Positions 45,768-54,534 of a stretch of DNA of 64,000 nt are shown here, in pieces. The notes below the pieces were generated by a model. The model was not told the origin of the DNA. It was given only the letters and a program-made list of their open reading frames with translations, and did no database searches. The stretch covers positions 372,001 to 436,000 of the forward strand of contig JUHI01000001.1 in assembly GCA_000799755.1 (NCBI GenBank). The letters run 5' to 3'. Source of the DNA: Martinezella tropici. GTDB lineage: Bacteria > Pseudomonadota > Alphaproteobacteria > Rhizobiales > Rhizobiaceae. Numbering within the stretch: position 1 is the stretch's first letter; every line of letters begins with the position of its first letter. Made by a program: the position numbers and the translations under genes.

Positions 45768-46706
45768 ATGACAACATTGGTAAAAGCAGGCCTTATTGCG
45801 GTTTCGCTAGTGATGACAGCCGCTAGCCTCGTTCGGGCAGATGAACCTATCAAAATCTCCATGAATAACTGGACCAGCCAGAATGTGCTGTCCCATGTCG
45901 CAGGCATTCTTCTTGAGAAGAAGGGTTTCGAGGTCGAATACATCCCGTCAGACGGTCAGCTTCAGTTTCAGGCCATTGCCGACGGCGACCTCGACTTCCA
46001 GATTGAGGTGTGGGAAGGCTCGCATCTGACCGCATTCAACAATGCCCTGGCCACCGGCAATCTGGTGGACTACGGGACCCACGCTGCGACCACCCGAGAA
46101 GACTGGTGGTATCCGGAATACGTCAAGGGCGTTTGCCCCGGCCTTCCGAGCTGGGAGGCGTTGAACAAATGCGCAAAACTGTTCGCCACGGCAGAAACCG
46201 GCGATAGGGGCCGTTTTGTCGGACCCCCTGCCGATTGGGGCAAGCACTATGCGGAACGAATTGCGGCCTTGAAGATGAATTTCGAGGAAGTGCCTGTAGG
46301 ACAAGCAGCGACGCTTTGGGCGGAATTACAGGCGGCTTACGATCGCAAAGAGCCTATCGTCCTTTTCAACTGGACGCCGAACTTCATTGAAGCTCGCTTC
46401 AAAGGCGAATTCGTAGAATTCCCGCAATACTCTGCCGAATGCCTCTCTGACCCCAAATGGGGAAGCAACCCTGACGCCGTGTATGACTGCGGCGCGCCAG
46501 CCAACGGCTACCTCAAAAAGGCCGCGTGGAAAGGTCTGGAGACGAAATGGCCAGCCGCTTCTCAGGTGCTGAAGCAGATCAACTTCACGAACGAGCAAAT
46601 CGCAGCCGCTTCGGCGATGGTCGATGTCAGTGGGCTTACCTCGGAGGACGCGGCCGCCAAATGGGTCGCTGAGAACGAGTCCGTATGGACTGCCTGGATG
46701 AAATGA
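45768..46706 (+). CDS. Quaternary-amine ABC transporter substrate-binding protein (ProX/OpuAC-like)
   Basis: A 312-residue periplasmic binding protein with signal peptide (MTTLVKAGLIAVSLVMTAASLVRA). The OpuAC fold is recognisable from IKISMNNWTSQNVLSHVAGILLEKKGFEVEYI, IEVWEGSHL, WWYPEYVKGVCPGLPSWEAL and IVLFNWTPNFIEARF. Several aromatic residues (W in NNWTS, W in VWEG, WW, W in NWTP) are suited to caging a quaternary ammonium group. Two disulfide-capable cysteine pairs are present. It is first in an operon with the ATPase and permease, divergent from the GlxA-type regulator. Glycine betaine, choline or a related compound is the likely ligand. Confidence 0.9.
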   Translation: MTTLVKAGLIAVSLVMTAASLVRADEPIKISMNNWTSQNVLSHVAGILLEKKGFEVEYIPSDGQLQFQAIADGDLDFQIEVWEGSHLTAFNNALATGNLVDYGTHAATTREDWWYPEYVKGVCPGLPSWEALNKCAKLFATAETGDRGRFVGPPADWGKHYAERIAALKMNFEEVPVGQAATLWAELQAAYDRKEPIVLFNWTPNFIEARFKGEFVEFPQYSAECLSDPKWGSNPDAVYDCGAPANGYLKKAAWKGLETKWPAASQVLKQINFTNEQIAAASAMVDVSGLTSEDAAAKWVAENESVWTAWMK

Positions 46707-46710
46707 AGCT

Positions 46711-46736
46711 GTGGGGTCCCGAACGAGGGACCCCAC
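46711..46736 (+). terminator. Intercistronic hairpin after the binding-protein gene
   Basis: gtggggtccc (46711-46720) pairs with gggaccccac (46727-46736) around gaacga. It stands between the binding-protein and ATPase genes without a T-run. It probably stabilises or partly terminates the upstream message, giving an excess of binding protein. Confidence 0.65.
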
Positions 46737-46757
46737 TCCTAATCTCAGGAGACAACG

Positions 46758-47780
46758 ATGACGCCCAAACTGTCATGCGAAAATATCTGGAAGATCTATG
46801 GGGCCGATCCCAAGGAATTCCTGCGCCGTCATGAAAACAATCCGTCCGAGGCCGATTTTGCGGGCGAAGGATATGTTGGAGCGTGCCGCGACGTGTCCTT
46901 CACTGTCGAACAGGGGGAAATCCTGGTGATCATGGGCCTTTCCGGCTCGGGAAAATCAACGCTCATAAGGTGTCTGTCCAGATTGATTGACCCGACGGCG
47001 GGGGCCGTCAAATTCAATGGCGAAGACATCACCGAGGCTAACGAGTCGCGTCTCATAGACATGCGTCGCCGGCAGCTTGGAATGGTGTTCCAAAATTTTG
47101 GGCTTCTACCCCACCGAACCGCGGCACGTAACGTTTCGTTCCCACTGGAAATACGAGGTCTTTCAATTGAGGAGGCAATGACCAAGGCGCATAACCTTCT
47201 CAAGCTCGTCGGGCTCAATGGGCGAGAAAGCTATTTTCCCCATGAACTGTCGGGAGGCCAGCAACAACGCGTCGGCATCGCTCGTTCGCTGGCCGGCGAC
47301 CCGGAGCTTTGGTTTCTTGACGAGCCGTTCTCTGCTCTCGATCCGCTGATCAGACGTGAGATGCAAGACGAGTTTTTGCGATTGCAGCGCCTCCTCAAGA
47401 AGACGATCGTGTTCATTACTCATGACTTCGACGAAGCGGTGAGAGTGGCAAGCCGGATCGGGATAATGAAAGACGGCGTCCTCGTCCAGTTGGACACGCC
47501 GGAGGAGTTGATCACGAACCCGGCGACCGACTACGTCAGAGCGTTTACCAAGACGGCGCCTCGACAAAAGCTGGTGACTGTCGGGAAGATCATGCTGCCG
47601 GGCGTCGGCGTACCGCATGGTTTATCGATTTCGGCGTCCACTTCTATCGAGGAAGCCGCACCGCGTGTTTTGCGATCGGAGTTCGACGTCACCGTCGTGG
47701 ACGACCGAAACCAGCCGGTCGGCCGCATCACGCGCCAGGGCATGATCGCTGCCCTCTTCCCAGAGGAGATGGCGCAATGA
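46758..47780 (+). CDS. Quaternary-amine ABC transporter ATPase (ProV/OpuAA-like)
   Basis: A 340-residue ABC ATPase. The ProV-type N-terminus (LSCENIWKIYGADPKEFLRRH) precedes Walker A (GLSGSGKST), the Q-loop region, signature LSGGQQQR, Walker B LWFLDEPFSALDP and the switch histidine in VFITHDFDEA. The C-terminus has a single CBS-like stretch (SISASTSIEEAAPRVLRSEF), shorter than the tandem CBS of osmoregulated ProV. AGGAGA precedes the ATG. It overlaps the permease gene by four bases. Confidence 0.92.
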   Translation: MTPKLSCENIWKIYGADPKEFLRRHENNPSEADFAGEGYVGACRDVSFTVEQGEILVIMGLSGSGKSTLIRCLSRLIDPTAGAVKFNGEDITEANESRLIDMRRRQLGMVFQNFGLLPHRTAARNVSFPLEIRGLSIEEAMTKAHNLLKLVGLNGRESYFPHELSGGQQQRVGIARSLAGDPELWFLDEPFSALDPLIRREMQDEFLRLQRLLKKTIVFITHDFDEAVRVASRIGIMKDGVLVQLDTPEELITNPATDYVRAFTKTAPRQKLVTVGKIMLPGVGVPHGLSISASTSIEEAAPRVLRSEFDVTVVDDRNQPVGRITRQGMIAALFPEEMAQ

Positions 47781-49765
47781 AGATGCTTCAACCAGATTTG
47801 AGCCTGCAGCTTTCTCCGGGAATGCGACTGCCGTATTGGATCCCGGCAGTGGTTGTTTCGCTGCTACTCCTCCTCGCCTCGCGATTTTCGCAGTCACTCG
47901 CGGCATGGCCGGAGATCATGACATTTCCACTAGGCCGTTACGTGACGCAGGGCGTGAATTGGGTCGCGCGCGACATCAGCGTTTACGGCGTGACCGTGCG
48001 AGATGTGACCCGCCTTGTGGCTGCGGGAATTTCTGCGCCTCTGGGGCTGCTCGAAGGACTTCTATATCGCGGCTTCCGTCCCTATTCCATCCCGCCTCTG
48101 CCATGGGCGTTCGTAGCTATAGCTGTCGCGGTGATCGGTCACAAGCTAGGCGGAAGAGCGTTAGCGCTGCTTGGTGGCTCGAGCGTCCTATACTTAGCGG
48201 TTTTCGGCCTGTGGGAAGATGCCATGCGGACCTTTTCACTCATTCTTATGGCAGTTCCAAGTTCGGCATTCTTTGGCCTGATGCTCGGCATTGCGATGTT
48301 CGGCAACAAGCGCGTGGAACGAGGTGCGAGCGTGGTCATGGACGCGATGCAGGCGACGCCTCATCTCGCATACCTAGCGCCCATCGCGGTCTTCTTCGGC
48401 TTCGGCCCTGTGCCTGCGATGATCGCAAGCTCGATTTTCGCCTTCCCGCCGATGGCGCGCTGCGCGCTGCTTGGGATGCGCGGCGTTCCGGAGAGTGCCA
48501 TCGAAGCCGCCCGCGTCGCAGGTTGTCGAGAGTGGCAACTGCTCTGGCGTGTCCGAGTGCCAAGCTCCCTGCCTGAGATCCTTGTGGGCCTCAACCAGGT
48601 GGTTATGCAGACGTTGGCTATGACCGTGATCTCGGCACTCGTTGGCGCGACGGGCTTGGGCCATCGCCTCTTGGTGGCACTGCAGCAACTTCAAATTGGC
48701 CGAGCCTTGGAAAGTGGGGTCGCAATCGTAATAATCGCGATCACTCTGGATAGATTGACCCGCGCCTGGGCACGAAAAGCCGCGGACTACCACGTGAAGC
48801 CAACGAACCTTTTCGTGCGACACGGGCACCTGCTCATTGTTATGTGCGCGCTGATCGTGGCGGTAACCCTCGCTCAATTCTTCCCCGCGGTCCAAGTTCT
48901 CCCCAGGACAATGACGGTAACCACCGCTCCCGTTTGGGACACGTTCGTTCGGTGGCTTTCGATCACGCTTGCCAACCCGTTGGGCGAGTTTCGCGACCTT
49001 GCGACGATTTATGTGCTCATTCCGGTTCGAAAGGCATTTGTCGCCGCACCATGGCCGGCGACCTTGTTTCTGCTTGGCTGGTTGTCGTATCGTATGGGCG
49101 GGCTGAACTTCGCGCTGCCGAACATCGCCATGGTGGCCGTCGTCGGCGTCGCCGGGTTATGGGTGCCCGCGATGTTGACGCTGTATCTCACGACCATCTC
49201 CGTGATCATCTGCATCGTGATCGGCGTACCGATCGGCGTCGCCGCGGCGCACAGTCCGCGCTTAGCACGCGGCGTGCTGGCCATCTGCGATACCCTCCAG
49301 ACCTTTCCGTCGTTCATCTACCTCATCCCGGTAGTGATGTTGTTCCGTGTGGGAGACCTGGCATCGATCATCGCGATTATAGGGTACGCAACAGTTCCAA
49401 TTGTAAGACTGACGTATCTAGGCATTTCCGGGGTTTCCCCCACCATCATCGAAGCGGCGATCTCCAGTGGGACAACCCGAAGACAGCGCTTCAGATACGT
49501 TGAACTGCCCTTGGCGATGCCAGCAATCCTGCTTGGCCTGAACCAGACGATCCTTATGGCTCTCGCCATGACCTCCATCACCGCGCTCATTGGATCCCGA
49601 GATCTTGGACAGGAAATCCTCAAGGCGCTCCCCGAGGTCGACACTGGTCGGGGACTCCTTGCTGGGCTGTCGATCGCGATCATCGGAATAGTCGCTAACA
49701 GGGTAATCGGTCTGGCTGCAGGGAAAATGCGCAGCGTCACCGGAAGGGAGACGCGAACCGCCTAA
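47777..49765 (+). CDS. Fused double-domain ABC permease (ProW-ProW)
   Basis: A 662-residue permease with two BPD-type transmembrane units in one chain. The two coupling (EAA) loops are EAARVAGCREWQLLWRVRVP near residue 240 and EAAISSGTTRRQRFRYVELP near 565, each followed by a ...GLNQ motif. Typical ProW subunits have one such unit and dimerise; here the pair is covalent. About 14-16 helices are visible. It completes the ProX-V-W set begun at 45768 and overlaps the ATPase gene by four bases. The second fused permease at 61519-63507 is a paralogue. Confidence 0.9.
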   Translation: MKMLQPDLSLQLSPGMRLPYWIPAVVVSLLLLLASRFSQSLAAWPEIMTFPLGRYVTQGVNWVARDISVYGVTVRDVTRLVAAGISAPLGLLEGLLYRGFRPYSIPPLPWAFVAIAVAVIGHKLGGRALALLGGSSVLYLAVFGLWEDAMRTFSLILMAVPSSAFFGLMLGIAMFGNKRVERGASVVMDAMQATPHLAYLAPIAVFFGFGPVPAMIASSIFAFPPMARCALLGMRGVPESAIEAARVAGCREWQLLWRVRVPSSLPEILVGLNQVVMQTLAMTVISALVGATGLGHRLLVALQQLQIGRALESGVAIVIIAITLDRLTRAWARKAADYHVKPTNLFVRHGHLLIVMCALIVAVTLAQFFPAVQVLPRTMTVTTAPVWDTFVRWLSITLANPLGEFRDLATIYVLIPVRKAFVAAPWPATLFLLGWLSYRMGGLNFALPNIAMVAVVGVAGLWVPAMLTLYLTTISVIICIVIGVPIGVAAAHSPRLARGVLAICDTLQTFPSFIYLIPVVMLFRVGDLASIIAIIGYATVPIVRLTYLGISGVSPTIIEAAISSGTTRRQRFRYVELPLAMPAILLGLNQTILMALAMTSITALIGSRDLGQEILKALPEVDTGRGLLAGLSIAIIGIVANRVIGLAAGKMRSVTGRETRTA

Positions 49766-49976
49766 ACTGTCGCTGAATCATTCGAAGCACTCGCAGCGGG
49801 AGACGATGTCTCGATCAGCGCCTCCCAATGCGAAGTCACAGCTTTCAAACATCGCTTCGAATCCTTGCCTCCGCTTTTCAGTGAACAACACCATGTCGAT
49901 GAGATGCAATTCACGGAAAGATCTTGCATCTATAGCGTGAATATACTCCAAGTTTATCGACATGGGCGGGGGTGAC

Positions 49977-51332
49977 ATGGCATATCGTACTATCGCACTT
50001 AGCGAGCTACTTGTTAATCGTTCGAACGATCGTCACGGTGAATTAGAGAACGAGACTGCAGCCATAGGCTGGCTTTTCTCCAATCATCTTGGGCAGATGC
50101 GAAAACTTGCCGAAGACATCGTGAAGTCCAAAGGGCTCTTCGAGCCGCCTCTGGTCTATCAGGAAGGGCGTCAGTTCATCGTATTCGATGGGAACCGCCG
50201 GACGACTTGCCTCAAGGTGTTGGCGGATCCAAAGCGTGCGCCGAACGCCGAGCTTCGAGAGTATTTTGAAAAACTTCGATCCCAGTGGGTCGGACATTTT
50301 CCCGATCGAATCCTTTGCCGGGTTGAACCCGATAGGGACGTGATCGATGAAATCCTCTACCGCCGTCATACGGGAAGCCAGTCCGGCGTCGGACAGAGCA
50401 CGTGGACAGGCCGGATGAAGACGACGTTCGTCAACCGGACGGGTAAGGGCGGTAAGTTCAACATCGCGGACGAAATTGAAACCAGATTGAGGGCTGCAGA
50501 CCTGCTTCCGAAATCAGGTCAGATACCGCGCAGCAATCTCAGTCGCCTTCTTTCCGCAGAAGCATTCCGGAACCGCGTAGGCATTTCGATGGCGAGAGGC
50601 CGCTTCGAATTTATTCGCAACGAAGAGGCTTCGCTGAAGGCTTTATCGCGGATCGCGGAAGATCTCGTATCCAAGCGCAAAACCCTGGACGACGTTTGGG
50701 ACGTTGACCGAAAGCTCGCCTATCTCGACGCGTTGGAACGGGAGGGAGTGCTCCCGACCGCAGCAGACGCTTTGCCTTCTCCTGGGTCCAGAGGGACAAA
50801 GCCGGCCAAACCAGTGACCGGCGCCTCGCCAAGTGCGGCCACAAATAGTGGCGTCGCTACCGTCGTTTCGATCACCACCGCACCTCGGCCGACCAAGCGT
50901 ACGGCGCTGATCCTTCAACATGATTCCGGGGTCGCGTGGACGGGCCGCCTGCAACGACAGCGAGCAATATGGGAGGAGCTTCAGTTCAAGCTCGACCTTG
51001 AAGAGCACCCCAATGCAATCGCCGTCCTATGCCGCGTGTTGATCGAGTTGTCGGTCGACAATTACCTCAAGCAAACCACGCTCGCTACGGCGGTGGAAAA
51101 CGACCCGCTCGTCAAAAAGATCGTTGCCGTTGCGGAAGACCTTCGTTCGCGGGAGAAGGTCGACAAGCGGTATCTCGAGGTCGTGCGTAAGGCTCGGACC
51201 ATGGACGCCATCATATCCGTCGACACCCTCAACAAGTATGTGCACTCGTCAAACCTTGCTCCAACATCGGAGCATCTCGCGGCGCTGTGGGACACGTTCG
51301 CGGAACTGGTGGTCCATTGCCTCAATGAATGA
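49977..51332 (+). CDS. ParB/Srx-like N-terminal protein of a two-gene cassette
   Basis: A 451-residue protein; the ATG at 49977 (MAYRTIALSELLVNRSNDRHGE) has GGGGG close upstream, while an ATG at 49962 would add five residues. The N-terminal 85 residues look like a ParB/sulfiredoxin-type domain: IALSELLVN, then LAEDIVKSKGLFEPPLVY, then FIVFDGNRRTTCLKVL with the diagnostic GNRR (about 72-75). A helical middle, a Ser/Thr/Pro-rich linker (270-310), and a C-terminal helical domain (DTLNKYVHSSNLAPTSEHL) follow. The ATP/nucleotide function of such domains is variable. It overlaps the HEPN-like gene by eight bases. No named defence family was recognised. Confidence 0.55.
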   Translation: MAYRTIALSELLVNRSNDRHGELENETAAIGWLFSNHLGQMRKLAEDIVKSKGLFEPPLVYQEGRQFIVFDGNRRTTCLKVLADPKRAPNAELREYFEKLRSQWVGHFPDRILCRVEPDRDVIDEILYRRHTGSQSGVGQSTWTGRMKTTFVNRTGKGGKFNIADEIETRLRAADLLPKSGQIPRSNLSRLLSAEAFRNRVGISMARGRFEFIRNEEASLKALSRIAEDLVSKRKTLDDVWDVDRKLAYLDALEREGVLPTAADALPSPGSRGTKPAKPVTGASPSAATNSGVATVVSITTAPRPTKRTALILQHDSGVAWTGRLQRQRAIWEELQFKLDLEEHPNAIAVLCRVLIELSVDNYLKQTTLATAVENDPLVKKIVAVAEDLRSREKVDKRYLEVVRKARTMDAIISVDTLNKYVHSSNLAPTSEHLAALWDTFAELVVHCLNE

Positions 51333-52158
51333 TCGGGCCTCACCTGCCGTTCGCAGTAGACCTCCGCGTCGCCAAACACGCTTTCTGAAACGTCATATCG
51401 CGACCTCCGACCATCATAGTTTCATCACGCGTCTGTCGGAGCTGGGCATCGTTGCCTACCACTTCGACAGCTACGAGGAGCTCTGCCGCCATCCTGACTG
51501 CAAATATGCCTATGACACTGGGCGGTGGATGAAGACACTAACCCGGCGCGTGGAATCCCTGAACATCGTTGGCGACATGTTGTGGCTCGACCCAGTGCCA
51601 CCAAACTTCAGAAAAATGCCTCTCACAAGATACCAGTGGCTTCAGATCACCAAGGATGTTTTCCTTGTCAGGTATGTATCCGTCGTCGACTGCGCGCTGC
51701 TTTTGATCAACGAGGTTTTCGAGATGGGGCTCCCGCAACGCGCCTGCACGATCGAACGAGTTGCCAAGGCGGACATCCCGACCGAACTACGGCGGCAACT
51801 CAAGGCGATCGCAGATAGCCAGGAACTGGTTCGTTCTGAGCGAAATAGTCGCGTTCACCGCGGTGTCGAACTAGAGCTCACCGACGACGATGCGACGTTC
51901 GAGACCGCCTCACTTTTCATAGATCGCTACAACGGAACGCGCGGCCGCGACCGACACGGCCGCAAACTTGATCTCGACATTGCTTTCCGCGCCGGTCTCG
52001 TAACCATGCAGCGCGAGTTCAATACGCAGGTACGCTCGCTGGAACGGCAGCTTGATGGCGTGTACGACCTACTATGGGAGGCGTTCGAAGCGAGGTTCGG
52101 CCCATTGATCGCCGCAGCGACACATGGCCTTAACGTCGGTTCGCGGCATCGCCCATGA
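51325..52158 (+). CDS. HEPN-like protein, predicted RNase partner
   Basis: A 277-residue protein starting at the ATG at 51325, inside the end of the ParB-like gene. After a basic N-terminus, a helical region carries QITKDVFLVRYVSVVDCALLLINEVFEM and then SERNSRVHRGVELE, where R173-x4-H178 matches the Rx4-6H active-site signature of HEPN ribonucleases. A C-terminal helical part follows (MQREFNTQVRSLERQLDGVYDLLWEAFEARF). Resemblance to Cthe_2314-type HEPN proteins is suggested but unchecked. HEPN enzymes commonly act as toxins or abortive-infection effectors. It converges on the DUF1989-GcvT gene with only 13 bases between. Confidence 0.5.
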   Translation: MNDRASPAVRSRPPRRQTRFLKRHIATSDHHSFITRLSELGIVAYHFDSYEELCRHPDCKYAYDTGRWMKTLTRRVESLNIVGDMLWLDPVPPNFRKMPLTRYQWLQITKDVFLVRYVSVVDCALLLINEVFEMGLPQRACTIERVAKADIPTELRRQLKAIADSQELVRSERNSRVHRGVELELTDDDATFETASLFIDRYNGTRGRDRHGRKLDLDIAFRAGLVTMQREFNTQVRSLERQLDGVYDLLWEAFEARFGPLIAAATHGLNVGSRHRP

Positions 52159-52171
52159 AGTTTGTTACCGC

Positions 52172-54424
52172 TCACGAGCGGGGCCGCAGTTTCTCAGGAT
52201 CGTAGTGCGCGAATCTTGCTACCGTCGCAGGCAGCCGCTTCGCGTGCCCATCGAGCTTGCCGATCTCGACTTGAGTACCTATCGCCGACGAGAGTGCGTC
52301 GATGCGTGCAAGAGCGATGTTTTTGCGAAGGATTGGCGACCGAGTACTGCTCGTCACAACGCCGACCTGGGCTTTTCCGATAAAGACGGCATCGCCGTGG
52401 CCAACCTCGTCGTTTGAATCTAAGTCGAGCCCGACGAGCTTGTAACGAGGATGCTCCTTACGTTGAAGAAGTGCCTCCCGACCAATGAAGTCGTCAGCCT
52501 TAGACTTCAGAGGAACGGTAAATCCAATACCCGCCTCGAACGGATCGGTCTCGGACGTGAACTCATGGTCGGCGAAAATCAATCCGGCCTCGATGCGAAG
52601 CATGTCGAGCGCTTCCAGCCCCATTGGCTTCAGACCAAAGTTCTTTCCGACCTCCCAAACAGCGTCGAACACCTCAAGTGCGTGTTTGGGGTGACAGAAT
52701 ATCTCGTAGCCGATTTCACCAGAGTAACCTGTGCGCGAGACCACCACGGGCACGCCCTCGAAATGACCGATCCTTCCAACACTGAAGCGAAACCACTCCA
52801 ACTCTCCTAGTGCCGGCTGGCCGGGTGCGGTCCAGATGACCTCCTTCAGCAAATCGCGGCTTTTTGGTCCCTGGACAGCGATGTTGTGCATCTGATCTGT
52901 CGAGGATCTGACCCAGACTTCGTATCCGATCTTCTGCGCCTGCTCGCGAAGCCAGACGCCGCTGTAATCGTCACCGCAGATCCAACGAAAGTTGTTGGGA
53001 CCGAGCTTGAAGACTGTTCCGTCGTCGATCATCCCGCCATTCGGGTAGCACATCGCCGTGTAGACCACATGGCCCACAGCCAGCTTGCGGATGTCCCTGG
53101 TCAGGCAGTACTGAAGCAAGGCCTCGGCGTCCGGCCCCGTTACCTCAAATTTCCGCAACGCCGAGAGATCTATCACGGCACATTGCTCACGGCATGCCCA
53201 GTACTCGGCCGTCGGACCCTCGTTGTTGAAGCGAGTTGGAAGCCAGAATCCGCGATACTCCGTATGATGGCGGGTAAGCGCGGAGAGGCGCGGATGAAAA
53301 GCCGTTTCTTTAGTCATCTGTGGTTCCGCATCTGGGGTCGGGCGATAGGCGATCGCGCGTGAAAACTTGTTGTCGGCAGCATAAGTGCGGACGAGAATGT
53401 CAGTGGGATTCCATCCATTTCCTGAATCGATGTCGTCCGGGCACGAGGAGCTGACACACACGATGTCGGTCAACGCCTTCATCAGCACGTAGTCGCCGGG
53501 ACGAGACCAAGCTTCGTCCGAAATGATCTGATCGTGCGCGTCGATTCTCGAGTTGTAAAAGAAGTTCAAAGCCTCCCACCCCTTGCGCGCGGCGATGCCG
53601 TAGGGATCGAGAGCGCCGTTGAAATTGTCCGTGCAATTGATATGGCCTGGATAGCCCATGTCGTCATACTGGCGAGAGTTGCAGGCCGTCGCGAAGGCGT
53701 CGTGTCTACCGACTGTGTCCCGAACGATCTCAACGAGTGGCTCGAAATCGAACGCAAATGCCTTGGACGGCAAGCCCGGAATGGGCATCGCACGATGGGT
53801 AAGCGTGCGCGTGACGGTCGCGTCGAGCGCGTGTTCGATCCCTGCATCTAACTTGCGGGCAGAGAAACACTGAAAGTCGGTCATCTGACGACCATCGATG
53901 TCAAGCACCTGGATGTACTCGCCCGCCTTGACAAGAAAAGCCTGAGCAGACGCCGCGCGAATGCGTATTTCCTGCAGCGGATCGCGAAGCGGATTCGGAA
54001 GCGGCGCCCCGCCCGCCTTCACGGCAGTTGGGTTTGCGCGTTGGATAAACACCTCCAGATCGGTCGCCGTGTTTTGTCCTGTCACCTCCATCTGGTCCGC
54101 CGGGGCTGAGATATGCAGGGTTGCGTCGCGCTGCACGATAAATTCGGCGCTTTCCCCGGCTCGACCAGATCCGAAAATGCAAAACGTTCCTTCGCCGCCT
54201 GAAAGGCCAAGAATGGAAATGTCATCACGCCCCTCGAAGTCGGTCGGCCTGACCTCCGCGCGCTGCAGCCCTTCTCTATCAATGATCTTGACGGCGTCGC
54301 CAGCTTTCACGGTGACCGCAAGGGAGCCGCCACCCTTCGCCAGGTAGCGCTCCGTCCCGATCGGAAGCGCACGGTGCGCGGGGCGGAGTACCCGACTGGG
54401 TCTTGGGGGGAGCAGAGAGGTCAT
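52172..54424 (-). CDS. DUF1989-GcvT fusion (aminomethyltransferase family)
   Basis: A 750-residue cytosolic protein; the ATG at 54424 (MTSLLPPRPSRVLRPAHRALPIG) has AAAGGAA six bases upstream. The N-terminal half contains DUF1989 (urea-carboxylase-associated) features, including a preceding related region: LVKAGEYIQVLDIDGRQMTDFQCF, ATACNSRQYDDMGYPGHINC, WEALNFFYNSRID and VCVSSSCPDDI. The C-terminal half is a folate-binding GcvT domain: CAVIDLSALRKFEVTGPDAEALLQ, VVVSRTGYSGEIGYEIF, EALDMLRIEAGL. GcvT transfers one-carbon units from amines to tetrahydrofolate. In this locus it probably acts on a methylated amine. The fusion partner may bind metal or add specificity. Confidence 0.85.
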   Translation of the reverse strand: MTSLLPPRPSRVLRPAHRALPIGTERYLAKGGGSLAVTVKAGDAVKIIDREGLQRAEVRPTDFEGRDDISILGLSGGEGTFCIFGSGRAGESAEFIVQRDATLHISAPADQMEVTGQNTATDLEVFIQRANPTAVKAGGAPLPNPLRDPLQEIRIRAASAQAFLVKAGEYIQVLDIDGRQMTDFQCFSARKLDAGIEHALDATVTRTLTHRAMPIPGLPSKAFAFDFEPLVEIVRDTVGRHDAFATACNSRQYDDMGYPGHINCTDNFNGALDPYGIAARKGWEALNFFYNSRIDAHDQIISDEAWSRPGDYVLMKALTDIVCVSSSCPDDIDSGNGWNPTDILVRTYAADNKFSRAIAYRPTPDAEPQMTKETAFHPRLSALTRHHTEYRGFWLPTRFNNEGPTAEYWACREQCAVIDLSALRKFEVTGPDAEALLQYCLTRDIRKLAVGHVVYTAMCYPNGGMIDDGTVFKLGPNNFRWICGDDYSGVWLREQAQKIGYEVWVRSSTDQMHNIAVQGPKSRDLLKEVIWTAPGQPALGELEWFRFSVGRIGHFEGVPVVVSRTGYSGEIGYEIFCHPKHALEVFDAVWEVGKNFGLKPMGLEALDMLRIEAGLIFADHEFTSETDPFEAGIGFTVPLKSKADDFIGREALLQRKEHPRYKLVGLDLDSNDEVGHGDAVFIGKAQVGVVTSSTRSPILRKNIALARIDALSSAIGTQVEIGKLDGHAKRLPATVARFAHYDPEKLRPRS

Positions 54425-54534
54425 GTGTTTCCTTTCGCTCGGACGGCCAACCACTTGCCGGCGAAGTCCGTGATAAGGAAACTAGCTATCGGGCGGATGG
54501 CCGGTCTATATCACCAAGGTAATACGAGGCGCTG

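Noticed and set aside
49778..49978. A 66-codon minus-strand frame upstream of the ParB-like gene
   Set aside because: It might be a gene remnant, but it has no ribosome site or recognisable domain, and it covers the likely promoter of the plus-strand cassette.
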